DNA of 64,000 nt from Urophycis tenuis (GCA_036785325.1 JAXIVH010000327.1:62001-126000), one strand, 5' to 3'; shown: positions 22,275 through 32,814, numbered from the stretch's first letter. Made by a program: numbers and translations. Notes: generated by a model from the sequence alone, not told the origin.

Positions 22275-22301
22275 ACGCATCACACAGGGCGTGTGATGCG
22301 T
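22275..22301 (+). other. 5' terminal RNA hairpin of the LINE
   Basis: ACGCATCACAC (22275-22285) pairs perfectly with GTGTGATGCGT (22291-22301) across a five-base loop AGGGC. The same hairpin is present in the second copy (47929-47955). It is within eight bases of the presumed RNA 5' end. Confidence 0.8.
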
Positions 22302-23121
22302 CAGTGCAGTAGTGTTGGAGTAGTAGTGCTTGTAGTTAGTGCATGCTGCATGCTGCTTCTGCTTGCTTCTCTCTGCTTTCAGCTACTGCCACCGGATAGC
22401 TCCTTGTTTTCAGGGGCGAAAAGAGGAGCCGAGTGAGTAAGCCTCCTCAGCCGGTACATAGCCTCTCCACCGCCAAGATCTCATACACGCCTCCTCGTGG
22501 CGCACATGGTAACTGGTCCCTTGCGGTCCCAGGCTAAGTTGTACGGGATCTCGGAGCAGCAGTGGGCCCCAGAGACGTGGCATGCAGGCCCATCGGTGAG
22601 TGGAAATGCCCTGGTGTCCGTCAACCACTGTCCCAGCTATGGGTAAATAGCTCCAGCTATGGGTAAATAGTTAAGACCCCAACGGCGGAGTGGGCGAAGA
22701 TGTTGGGTGGGTGGTTGGGGCTCATAGCCATGGCAGGCAACCCAGCTAGGAGAAGGAAACTCCGAACAAAAACCTGTGGAGATAACCCGCATTAGGCAGT
22801 CACCAACAGACCTGGTGTTCTGGCAGTCTTCTGCAACTCTCCTCCACTGAAGGTCTCGTGCTTTGCATGCCACTGGAGAATGTAGGGGGGAGCCAAGACA
22901 GTGAGGTCAGTGACTGCGCACCACTACCCTCACTATAATCTACTCTCCTGCGCAGGCTTGCTCCAAATACCCCACCCCCATCGCACCCCATCCCCTCCCC
23001 CCCATAACACGTCCTGCGGCGTTGGGGAAGGGCGGTAGGTACAGGTCAGGATGTGACTGGGAGTATCTAGCCCAACCCTGCACGCTAGGCGGCGTGAGAT
23101 AGATGGTCGCCGAGGAGTGGG

Positions 23122-23397
23122 ATGGAACAGCGCTCCTCTCCGGCAGCTCCTCACGCGACTGAGCAGCTCCTCCCTGCTCACCCTGAGAGGGAAGGGCCTA
23201 GAAAAGGTGGCCTAAAAAAGGTCTGTTCCGTTCAACCCGGGCAGCCTGCCGCAGCTGCCGGGTCATCCCTCCACGCGATCGAAAATATAAGAAATATAAG
23301 AAAATCCACGTTAATCTCACCGTTGCAACCTGGAACATCCGCACACTTTTGGATGCGCGTGATGACTCCTCTCGTCCCCAAAGAAGAACAGCGCTGA
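23122..23397 (+). CDS. short AUG-initiated leader frame of LINE copy 1
   Basis: This frame has the nearest upstream ATG to the endonuclease-RT frame. It encodes 91 residues starting MEQRSSPAAPHATEQLL and overlaps the long frame for nearly 200 bases. It contains the heptamer A AAA AAG at 23214-23220 in exactly the phase needed for a -1 ribosomal shift into the long frame (frame 1 to frame 0). It has no domain of its own, so its use may be only to deliver ribosomes to the shift site. The identical frame is present in copy 2 (47107-46832). Confidence 0.5.
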   Translation: MEQRSSPAAPHATEQLLPAHPEREGPRKGGLKKVCSVQPGQPAAAAGSSLHAIENIRNIRKSTLISPLQPGTSAHFWMRVMTPLVPKEEQR

Positions 23398-26300
23398 TCG
23401 CACACGAGCTGCAGAGATACAACATCGATATCGCAGCTCTTAGCGAAACCCGCCTCCATGGTGAGGATTCTATAACAGAGGTGGGAGAAGGCTACACCTT
23501 CTTCTGGAGGGGACTTCCAGAAGGCTCCCGCCGCCTCCATGGTGTTGGTTTTGCTGTGCGATCAAGCCTACTTCAAAGGTGCCCAGAACCCCCGGTCGGC
23601 ATCAATGAAAGACTGATGACCTGGCGGATTCCCCTCACCAACAACCGTCATGCCACCCTCATCAGTGCGTATGCCCCAACACTGGATGCTGACCCTGAGT
23701 GCAAGGAACTCTTCTATGCCTCCCTGCAATCCGCCATAAATGTAACACCCTCCACCGACAAGCTCATTCTCCTCGGGGACTTTAACGCGAGAGTGGGCTC
23801 TGACGGTGCATTATGGAAGGATGTGCTTGGGCAGCACGGTGTTGGGAACCTCAACGAAAATGGTCTTCGCCTCCTCACTCTCTGCTCTGAGTATCGGCTG
23901 GTCATCACCAACACCTTGTTCCAACTGAAGAACAAATTCAAGACCTCCTGGCAACACCCCCGCTCTAAACACTGGCACCTCCTTGATTACATCATTGTCC
24001 GCCAAGCTGACAGGAAAGAGGTGCGAGTCACCAGAGCCATGCGTGGAGCAGACTGTTGGACTGATCACCGCCTGATCAGAGCTAAACTCACCCTGGAACT
24101 CCGTCCCCAACTGAGGAAAACATCACCCTGCAGGAAGCTCAACTGTGATGCATTGAAGTCCCCGCATTTAGTCAACCAGCTAAGGGAACAGATCGCCTTA
24201 CAGCTGTCTAAGCTCCCTGAAACACCAGCTGATCCCGACGTCAGCTTCACCTGGAGCACCCTACGCGCTGCTATTCACCAGGCGGCAGTAGAGTCTGTAG
24301 GGTACACCAGACGGAGACACCAAGACTGGTTTGACAACAGTGCACCAGGTATCCATAACCTACTTCAGGCAAAACACAAAGCCCTTGCAGCTCACCTCTC
24401 CAACCCCCAATCCACCTCGCTGAAGGCCCGCTTCAACAACATCCGGGCTGAAACCCAGCGCACTCTCAGAGCCATGGAGAATGACTGGTGGACAAAGAAA
24501 GCCAGTGAGATACAGCATCACGCGGACACAAACAAATCACACGCTTTCTATGACGCCATCAAGGCTGTCTATGGCCCACAGAGGAAGAAGATAACCCCGG
24601 TCAGATCAGCAGATGGTACCATCCTGTACAAGGACAAACAACAGATCCTTGACAGGTGGGCTGAGCACTTCAACACCCTGCTGAACACCTCATATCCATC
24701 CAGGATGGACACACTTGCCGACCTCCCATGCCTGCCAACCGTCACCGATCTGGACTCCTCCCCCAGCTTTGCTGAGGTAGGAAAAGCCATTGCTGGCTTG
24801 AAGAACAACAAGAGCCCGGGCCTTGATGGAGTCCCGGCAGAAATCCTGAAGCATGGTGGATACCTCCTCACCCGCAGATTACACCAACTGATCAGTACCA
24901 TCTGGTCATCTGAAGTCATCCCGCAAGATTGGAAAGATGCCAACATCATCACAATCTTTAAGCGTAGAGGAGACAAAGCAGACTGCGGTAACAGCAGAGG
25001 CATTTCCCTCTTGTCAGTTGCCGGGAAGGTGCTAGCACGGATCATGCTACTTCGACTAGCATCCCATGCTACCGACAACATCCTACCGGAGTCCCAGTGC
25101 GGCTTTAGGCAACAACGAAGCACTGCAGACATGATTTTTGTTGCTAGACAGGTACAGGAAAAATGCAGAGAACACTGCAAAAACCTGTACCTAGCTTTCA
25201 TCGATCTGTCCAAGGCCTTCGACACGGTAAACCGGGAACTGCTGTGGGAAGTGCTGGGGAAGCTGGGGGTTCCACCAAAGTTCAGGAACATCTTGCGGCA
25301 ATTCCATGATGGGATGCAAGCCTGTGTGAGTGTTGGTGGCCAACAATCTCCATTCTTCAGTGTGAATATGGGGGTCAAGCAAGGGTGTGTCCTAGCCCCA
25401 ACCATCTTCAACATATTCCTCTCTACAGTCACCCTGCTCTCCCACAAACTCCTGGACCCCTCTGACGGGGTACAGATACAGTACAGACTGGATGGCAACC
25501 TCTTCAACATTCGGCGCCTCCAAGCCTTCACCAAAACCACCACCCAACACATCTTAGAGCTACAGTATGCAGATGACTGTGCTCTCCTCGCCCACTCACC
25601 AGAATCCCTACAGCATGCGCTGAATGTGGTCGCCTCCATCTACAGTGCCATTGGTCTCCAAGTCAACATAAAGAAAACACAGATAGTTGTTCAGGAGTTC
25701 ACCCCCCAAACACGCGTGCCCACCTTCACCCTCGATGGTCATCCCCTTGCCATCGTCCCACATTTCACCTACCTAGGCAGCATTCTGTCCCCCTCCTGCA
25801 ACATCGATGACGACATCCAGGTCCGCATCGGTCTGGCCTCTGCTGCCTTTGGCAGGCTTAGCTCCAGGGTCTTCCAGAACAGGAACCTCACCACCTCCAC
25901 CAAAGCAGCGGTGTACAGGGCAGTCTGTCTTTCCACGCTGCTGTATGGCTCGGAAACCTGGACACCCTACCAGAGGCACTTTCGAAATTTAGAGGCCTTC
26001 CACATCCGTTGCCTGCAAAGGATCCTGGGTGTGTCCTGGGTAGACAAGGTGCCCTATACCGAAGTCTTTGACCGGACCCACACACCTAGCATCGCCGTGC
26101 TCCTTGCGCAGAAACACCTACGCTGGGTTGGGCATGTGATCCGTATGCCTGCCCACCGCCCGCCCAGGCAAATCCTCTACGGCCAACTTCTGGATGGCCA
26201 GAGATCTGCGGGGGGTCCAAAAAAGCGCTTCAAGGATCACATCAAAACCCTCCTGAAGCCGTGCAACATCCCACCTACAGCACTCGAGTCCCTGGCTGCT

Positions 26301-26522
26301 GATCGCAACACCTGGAGCTCCTCCTGCTACCAGGGAACTACTCACCTTCAGGAGCAAGCCACAGAGAGGAGGATACAGCGACGTGCACTGAGGCATCAGC
26401 GTGCTGCAGTGCCCACACCCTCCAGTGTCACATACCCCTGTCTCTCTTGTGGCAAAATCTGCGGATCCCGCATCGGCCTGCACAGCCACATGGCTATGCA
26501 TCGCCGCAACACACCGCAATAA
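23204..26522 (+). CDS. LINE endonuclease-reverse transcriptase, copy 1
   Basis: The frame is open from a TAG at 23201 to TAA at 26520-26522, about 1105 codons. It begins with an AP-endonuclease domain (TVATWNIRTLL, SETRLHG, YAPTLDAD, LLGDFNARVGS, WTDHRLI), then a reverse transcriptase (AFIDLSKAFDTVNRE, GVKQGCVLAPTIFNIF, YADDCALLA near 25566), a thumb region (TYLGSILS, YGSETWT, LRWVGHVIRM) and a C-terminal C2H2-type finger (CLSCGKICGSRIGLHSHMAM). It nicks target DNA and copies the LINE RNA at the nick. There is no in-frame ATG before residue 135 or so, which is already inside the endonuclease; the first one would be in RLMTW. Expression through a -1 shift from the leader frame or a non-AUG start is therefore likely. 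No stops interrupt it, so it could be active. Confidence 0.9.
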
Positions 26523-26585
26523 TTGTCCACACATTCCATTTGGAGCAATGTCATCATCGTAATCGATGGATTGCCATAACGTAAC

Positions 26586-26642
26586 GTGTGTGTGTGTGTG
26601 TGTGTCTGTGTGTGTGTGTGTATGTCAATGTGTGTGTGTGTC

Positions 26643-26673
<31 letters not shown>

Positions 26674-26691
26674 CTGTGTGTGTGTGTGTGT

Positions 26692-26783
<92 letters not shown>

Positions 26784-26797
26784 GTGTGTGTGTGTGG
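26586..26797. repeat. (TG)n microsatellite
   Basis: TG repeats with TCTG and TATG interruptions begin six bases after the LINE 3' end, resembling the tract on its 5' side. This suggests that the LINE inserted into one long TG array. Confidence 0.95.
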
Positions 26798-26894
26798 TGG
26801 AGTACACACCAGTCTGGCCTCCCTACACCACACTAGGCCAAACAAACACCCGTCATAACTGCCGCCGTTAATGTAGAGAATTTTCCGACATGAT

Positions 26895-27684
26895 TTGACG
26901 CACCGCACTCATTGTTATGTGTTTGATGACATCCATCAAAGTTGCCAGGCAATACAAAGCGGTAAAATGTACAAACACCATGCACAAATCCTGGACCCTA
27001 CCCCACAACATCTAACGTCGGCCTACAATACTCCATCAACAACGGAGTTCACAGAGTACCAACGACTGCTGACAGAAGATGAATGGACACTTCCAGTATC
27101 AGGAAAGGCCTGGATAATACACGATTACAAGAAAATCAACAGATTTCAGGTAGGGATGTCCGATAATATCGGCCAACCGATAATATCGGCCGATATTAGC
27201 CTATTTTTGTAATATCGGTTCATATCGTTATCGGTTTTACCACCGATAATGTGCTTGTGCACAAATATGGCACTTTTCCATAAGTTGAAATAGTGTCATT
27301 ATTTTTTATAGACAGTGTTAATTTGTGAAATGCAATCTAGTGAGGCATCACAATAAAAGTAGATGATGTGTTAATTCCACAACAGGAGATATGGGACCTA
27401 AAATTAGTCTGGGCGAAAATAAAAACGCCTGTATATATCGGTATACCATATCGGTTGATATTGGAATCGGAAATTAAGAATTTGGACAATATCGGCTATC
27501 GGATATCGGCAAAAAGTCAATCGGACATCCCTAATTTCAGGAAGTGGTCAAAGTTGTTCGCAATTCTCAACGGAGCCTTCTTCCAAAACGGAATATACTC
27601 CACAATGCGCGTAGATGGGAGACAATTTGGACTACCATTGCTCTAGTACATAATTCAGATTTCAAGGTCGTTGCAACTGGATGA
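26895..27684 (+). pseudogene. open frame interrupted by a hAT MITE
   Basis: If the MITE and one target copy at 27151-27541 are taken out, a continuous frame of 132 codons runs from 26895 to a TGA at 27682. Pieces read MYKHHAQILDPTPQHLTSAY, WIIHDYKKINRFQ before and EVVKVVRNSQRSLLPKRN after the insertion. A further piece in a shifted frame (DPAEWIETHLRYLRER) ends at a stop near 27762. No ATG lies at the start used and I do not recognise the family; it may be an old transposon gene. Confidence 0.3.
27151..27533. mobile_element. hAT MITE, TAGGGATGTCCGAT ends
   Basis: The 14-base terminal inverted repeats TAGGGATGTCCGAT are perfect, and the target duplication ATTTCAGG (27143-27150 and 27534-27541) is exactly eight bases. 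The interior has many ATATCGG subterminal repeats. The element is 383 bases long and non-coding. Confidence 0.95.
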
Positions 27685-28015
27685 TAAGGTGCGATCTAAA
27701 TCAAACCCTATTGTGGATCCAGCCGAATGGATTGAAACACATCTGCGGTACCTGCGGGAGAGGTGATCCAGCCAGCCGTTGCTGTGGCAACGAGAGAACA
27801 ACGCAGACAGCCCCAGAAGGTAGGCCAAGACAAGCTGGCCTAACTGTGGCAGCACCGCAGAGCAAAGGCGACTGACGTTATGCGGAATGACCGCATGTTA
27901 CCCACGCAACTCCGGTGACACTGAGCAAGTGTACAATTACTATCTGGTTCATCCATACTCTTTCACTTGAATGTCCCCCGTGGAATGATGACTTAGACAT
28001 CACAATGACTGAGTC
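27685..28015. other. no gene seen
   Basis: Unique-looking DNA holding the tail of the shifted-frame fragment described for 26895-27684. Nothing else recognised. Confidence 0.4.
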
Positions 28016-28704
28016 CAGGGTTGCCAGATTGGGCGGTTTTGTGATGTATTTTGAGGGAGTTTGGGCGGGTGGATAAAATTTGCGCATTTTAGGATCAGAT
28101 CGGCGATTTTTCGTAGCCAAAACAGCGACACATCGGATCAAACAAGACAAACATCTCTCTGTGCTGACACAATCAGTAGTAGCCTCTGTTATGTTCAGAG
28201 CTGGGGCTGGTTCAGAGGCCGAACGTAACGTTGCGTCTGGAACCACATCTTGAGCAGGAGCGGGTAAAATGGCTACAATGTTGCGACAAATTATTCTAAT
28301 CTGCACATCAGAATCTTGCGGTTTTCAGTGGCTAAAATGTTGCAACAAGTGATTCTAACTCATCAGAATGTTGCGGTTTTCTGTAGCTACAATGTTGCAT
28401 CAACTAGAACTAGAGCAACTCGCCTGAAGACAGCAGTGTCCGCAGTCTGACCTCTGTCGTGGCTTCTGAAAAGTAGTGGCTCATGCGGCCAAGCACAAAA
28501 TAGCCTATCATAACAGACAACATGACAAGGGTTAAGAATCATTTTGCATTTAATGCTGCATACAAGTGACATACGGCTAAAATTGCAACACATTGAACCA
28601 TATTAAATGGTAAAAAAAAAAAAAATGGGGCGGGTTTTTTCGCAATCTCGCGGTTCTTGAGGAAGTTTTGGGCTGGAAGACCTTGCTGGCGTCTGGCAAC
28701 CCTG
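28016..28704. mobile_element. probable TIR element, CAGGGTTGCCAG ends
   Basis: The perfect 12-base inverted ends CAGGGTTGCCAG bound 689 bases with internal repeats of AATGTTGCRACAA type (28270-28400). I could not find matching 8-base flanks, so the insertion mechanism is not confirmed, although the ends are hAT-like. Confidence 0.6.
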
Positions 28705-29407
28705 TCCTCTTGGCGACTTTAAGTCTGACTCTATGGTACTTGGGGACATAACATAACATGATTGAAGGATACACCTACATCATGTCAAATCTGCTTAGTA
28801 ACATGTAATGTTTATACATTATAAGCCAATCAGAATGGGGCACTCCTGTCATGCTGTTCCGGTTTGAGACTTGTATTTAATACACTGTGTTTCTGGGAGC
28901 AGGCAGAAGGAACTGAAGAAGATTCACGCACGAATCTCTTGCTTGATGAAATCCTTTGCTTCTCCTCGTACGAGACCAATAAACAACTTCAGCTTAAACT
29001 ATATAGAGTTCCATCACATGCTTGATCAGAAGATAAATCAAGCCCTTGGTGTGAAGAAACATTCTGTGAGATCCACACGATACCCTTGAAGGAGTCTGTG
29101 TACCAAGCTGCTGCTGACAGGAAACTCTGCAAACCCTCTTGCTGCAGATCTCCAGCTCCTAGTTTGTCTTCTGTGAGAGAGGAAGACAGACTGTAGGTCT
29201 AGAGATATTTAATAATATAATAGAAATAAAGAGGACTTCAAAGAATAAGCAGTTGTTTGTGAATTTTATGTGCTCGCATGGCTCTTGCACTTTGTGGGTT
29301 GTATCTTCATTGTTGAATGCACTTTTTGTCACTTTGTGACTTTGGACGGAAGTTCCGCTGAATGAATGTTGTAGCTCTGACTGCGCTGCACACCACCTAG
29401 GTGACGT
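28705..29407. other. no gene seen
   Basis: Moderately AT-rich DNA without recognised coding sequence or repeat. It ends at the inverted target sequence of the LINE insertion. Confidence 0.4.
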
Positions 29408-29427
29408 GATATTGTGGAGCCCAGTAA
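29408..29427 (+). repeat. 20-bp inverted flank of the L2-like LINE (left)
   Basis: GATATTGTGGAGCCCAGTAA here is the exact reverse complement of 32128-32147 at the other end of the LINE. A normal insertion would give direct repeats. Confidence 0.9.
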
Positions 29428-32117
29428 TAATAATAATAATAATAATGAATTGTATTTGTATTGCACTTTACATTTTAACAATCTCAAAGTGCTACAGAGC
29501 AGAGGAGGGAATTTAAAACAGTTGGAATTTATACAATTAAAAAGAGAAATGGCAATAAATAGTTTTAAAAAGTGTGAAACCTAAAAACCAATAAAAGAAC
29601 ATTTAGCAGAATGCTTTTTCAAATAGATAGGTTTTTAGGCCTCGTTTAAAAGCATCTGTAGTCTGTGGGGCCCTGAGGTGGACAGGGAGGGCATTCCACA
29701 GCTTCGGGGCAGCAGAGGAAAAAGCCCGGTCACCCATGGTGTGGAGCTTGGTTCTGGGGACTTGGAGCGTGTTTGTGGCTGCAGAGCGGAGGGAGCGTGA
29801 GGAGGTCTGGGGAGTGAGGAGTTCCCTGAGGTAGGGGGGGGCGTGACCATGAATGCACTGGTGGGTGAGAAGGGAGACCTTGTACTGAATTCTGAGTGCG
29901 ACCGGGAGCCAGTGGAGCGATTTCAGGATGGGGGTGATGTGGTCATGTTTGTATTGGAGTCTCTGTATGGTCTTGCCAGAGATCCCGATGAGGAGTGCGT
30001 TGCAGTAGTCCAGCCTGGAGGAGACAAAGGCGTGGACGAGCTTCTCTGCATCACCCAGGGTAAGTGTTGGATGGAGTGTAGCGATGTTTCTGAGGTGGTG
30101 AAATGAGATCTTGCAGAGGTGTTTGATCTGGGTGTCAAAGGTAAGGTGAGAGTCCATTTTAACACCCAGGTTAGTGACAGATGTGGAAAGGGGGATGTTC
30201 TGGCCAGAGAAGGTGATACTGGTGATGGTAGAAGAGCGGAGCTGATGTGGTGTGCCGACTAGGATGGCTTCAGTTTTGGAAGTGTTTAACTGTAGGAAAT
30301 TGAGCTTCATCCACGCCTCTATCTCCTCCAGGCAGGTGGTCAGGGTGGACGTTGGCAGGGGAGCAGAGGAAGTGGGGGTTGTCCTTAAGTATAATTGTGT
30401 GTCATCAGCATAGCAATGGTAGGATAACCCATGCTTGCTGATGACATTGCCCAGGGGGAGCAGGTAGAGGGAGAAAAGGGTGGGGGCCAGCACTGAGCCC
30501 TGAGGGACACCGCAGGTGACGTTATGGGTGAGTGACTTTGCTTTACCGAGGGCAACATGCTCGGTTCTGTTGGTCAGATATGAAGTGAACCAGTGGTGTA
30601 CAGTTTCTGAGAGTCCAATGGTGTATTTTAGGCGGTGGAGGAGGATGCTGTGGTCAACCGTATCGAAGGCAGCTGTTAGGTCCAAGAGGATGAGGAGAGA
30701 TTGGGAACCAGTGTCTGCTGACATCAGGAGGTCATTTGTGACCCTGACCAAGGCTGTTTCAGTGCTATGGCCGGGGCGAAAACCAGACTGAAACTTCTCA
30801 AAGAGGTTGTTGTGTTTGAGGTGATCCTGAAGTTGGGCTGCAACTGTTTTTTCCAGAACCTTTGATAGGAATGGAAGATTGGAGATGGGCCTGTAGTTGG
30901 AGAGGACTTCTGGATCCAGAGTGGGTTTTTTCAGTAATGGTTTGATGACAGCGGTTTTTAACGCAGATGGAATATGGCCGACCAGGAGGGACTGGTTTAT
31001 GATCTTGGTGATGAGTGGAGAGATAGCAGAGATGTTGGCCTTCAGCAGGGCTGAGGGGAAAGGGTCCAAGGCACAGGTGGATATCTTCATTTTTTTGATG
31101 ATGTCCTCCACCTCTTCCTGCGTGACATCATAGAAGGTGCGGAGGGGCTGGACAATCATAAACGGTGAGTCGGCAGTAGGGGGAGGCAGGGCAGCAGTGG
31201 TGGAGAGGAGCGAGCGGATGTTCTCAACTTTTTGTTTGAAGAAACTGATATGCATGTTGCACCTCTCCTCGGTGGCCTCAGAATGGGAGGGTGCAGGGGG
31301 TTTGAGAAGGTGGTTTATTGTAGAAAAGAGTTGTTTGGAGTTACCAGTGCTGTTGTTGATGATGGTAGAGTAAAACCTGGACCGTGCATCTCTCAGAGCT
31401 TCTGCATATGCCCTCCTGTGTTCCCTGTATGCTTGTTTGTGGACAGACAGTCCAGAGGCCTTGAGCCGCCGCTCAAGGACACGCCCAGCCGTCTTCATCT
31501 TCCGCAGCTCGCAGGTGTACCAGGGTGCCGAGCGCGAAAATGAAACTGATCTCGATGTTAAGGGGGCATGGAGGTCCAGGAGATTACTCAGGGACTGATT
31601 GTAAAAATCCACTGAGTCAGTTACGGAGAGGAAGTCAGTAGAGCCAGAGGTGAGAAGTCGAAGGTCCAGGGCCAGGGCATCCGCATTGATGTTTTTCAGG
31701 TTCCTGAAATGGATCTGCCGCTTGGGTTTGGAGTGGGGGGAAGGAAAGGGCAACTCCATTGATACAACCTTGTGGTCAGAAACACCAAGATCGTAAACCT
31801 GTAGGTTTCTAATGGGGGCGGAGTTAGAGATGACCAGATCGAGTGTGTGTCCCCTGGAATGTGTGGGGACATCAACATGTTGTTGTAGATTGAGGGAGTC
31901 CAGTAACTGGAGGAAATCAGCAGCGAAGTGGCATGAGGGGGTGTCGACATGAATATTTATATCTCCCAGGATTATGATAGTGGCAGAGGTAGAACAGAGT
32001 GTTATGAGGAGATCAGTCATTTCCGGGATGAAAGCAGAGTTGAGTTTTGGGGGTCGGTAGATGAGGAGAACAGTCGTGGGAAAAGGGGGCTTACATTTAA
32101 ATGCAAAGACACCTAGG
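29428..32117 (-). mobile_element. L2/CR1-like LINE, 5'-truncated, copy 1
   Basis: In - orientation it runs from the middle of the endonuclease domain (32117) to a 3' UTR with an (ATT)n tail at 29428-29446. A second copy from the same insertion event is at 61441-63391, produced by segmental duplication. The 5' junction carries a 12-base inverted copy of the LINE's own first bases. Confidence 0.9.
29603..32117 (-). pseudogene. L2-like endonuclease-RT frame
   Basis: About 838 codons of open LINE frame (the open frame continues upstream into non-LINE flank to 32275). It starts within the AP-endonuclease (FPTTVLLIYRPP, IIILGDINIHVD, HTLDLVISNSAP, GVSDHKVVS), followed by RT (NYRPISNLPFLSKVLEK, LLDLTAAFDTVDHS, GVPQGSVLAPTLFSLYL, YADDTQLYL near 30402) and the usual C-terminus (HWLPVALRIQYKV, LWNALPVHLR). 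An in-frame deletion of about 14 residues removes the segment usually found between RLQY and HDHITPIL. Because the N-terminal endonuclease half is missing it is dead, although no stop interrupts it. Confidence 0.9.
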
Positions 32118-32129
32118 CTAGGTGTCTTT
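32105..32129. other. fold-back palindrome at LINE 5' junction
   Basis: AAAGACACCTAG (32105-32116) and CTAGGTGTCTTT (32118-32129) are exact inverted copies around one base. The first is LINE sequence in the - strand sense; the second is an inverted duplicate of it, placed between the LINE and the flank. Confidence 0.9.
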
Positions 32130-32147
32130 ACTGGGCTCCACAATATC
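32128..32147 (-). repeat. 20-bp inverted flank of the L2-like LINE (right)
   Basis: The reverse complement of 29408-29427, described there. Confidence 0.9.
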
Positions 32148-32162
32148 CCAGGTTGATGTCCC

Positions 32163-32210
32163 ACTGATTGGACTCCCAGACTCCCATTGGAGTCCCAGAG
32201 TCCAATCAGT
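32163..32210. other. nested hairpin
   Basis: ACTGATTGGACTC (32163-32175) is exactly complementary to GAGTCCAATCAGT (32198-32210), and an inner pair GACTCC/GGAGTC extends the structure. The same hairpin is present in the duplicate near 63438-63485. Confidence 0.8.
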
Positions 32211-32563
32211 CTGATTCGGGCCCAGTGAGGCTGCTTCAACCAGCCATCAACCACACATGACTCCACAAATGTCATGTAATGTGAAATCCACTTGAATGTT
32301 CATCATGTTTGTGAGGAACCAGAAGACCAAATAAATACTAAAACAGATAGTAGAAAACTAATCAAGGAAACATATCTGCAGTCCAAATAATATAAACATG
32401 AATGAATGAGGTTTAACATAAACCTGGTTTGCTCATGTCAATTATGTATTTTAGAATGAATAAAAGTTAAACAACATGGCATATCTACGTAATCCTTATA
32501 CATAACTTGAGCAGCTGTAAGTTAACATCAATTACTGGGAACAGCTCAATGTTTACAATGCCC

Positions 32564-32589
<26 letters not shown>

Positions 32590-32594
<5 letters not shown>

Positions 32595-32664
32595 ACAATT
32601 ATGCCATGCCAAACACACACACACAACGGTGCATGTGTTTGTTGGCATGGCATAATTGTGTGTG
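32590..32664. promoter_or_regulatory. 22-bp hairpin upstream of lectin gene
   Basis: The arm 32590-32611 (ending ATTATGCCATGCCA) is exactly complementary to 32643-32664, with a 31-base CA-rich loop. It lies about 100 bases upstream of the TATA box and is conserved in the duplicate (63867-63888 with 63920-63941). A C-tract of about 20 and a CA tract precede it at 32561-32597. A regulatory role is only a guess. Confidence 0.5.
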
Positions 32665-32756
32665 CATGCGTGAGTCTGTGTTTAAAAGGATGGTGTCTGA
32701 TATGAGCAGTAGAAACTGATTTCCTGACAGTGATGGTTCAGATTAACAGCTGTTTT

Positions 32757-32763
32757 TATAAAG
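32757..32763 (+). promoter_or_regulatory. TATA box of lectin receptor gene
   Basis: TATAAAG lies 52 bases upstream of the initiator ATG at 32815, predicting transcription from about 32785-32790 and a very short 5' UTR. Confidence 0.6.
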
Positions 32764-32814
32764 CCGAGCTGAAGCCTGAAAGCAGAAGCAGTGGAAGCTG
32801 TCCAGAGAGGAGCC

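Larger units (their letters stand above)
22268..26580 (+). mobile_element. full-length APE-type LINE, copy 1
   Basis: The element runs from CTAGGCACACGCATCACAC to GATGGATTGCCATAAC, 4313 bases. Its reverse-oriented partner at 43649-47963 has the same ends and differs at only a few dozen sites, so both moved recently. It has a 5' terminal hairpin, a 5' UTR of about 0.85 kb, a short AUG-initiated frame, one long endonuclease-RT frame and almost no 3' UTR (58 bases). It lies between two TG microsatellites. The clade is uncertain; fish genomes carry many relatives misannotated as craniofacial development protein 2-like. Confidence 0.9.
30165..32720 (+). repeat. segmental duplication B, left copy
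   Basis: Corresponds to 61441-64000 with very few differences; the duplicate continues past the window edge. Confidence 0.9.

Noticed and set aside
21533..22436. His/Thr- and Cys/Val-repeat proteins
   Set aside because: They are translations of the TG microsatellite. Only the short BED-finger part before 21765 is meaningful.
24569..25639. 356-codon open frame antisense to the LINE RT (also 44590-45660)
   Set aside because: It is the reverse-strand shadow of the RT coding sequence. The RT motifs explain the conservation.
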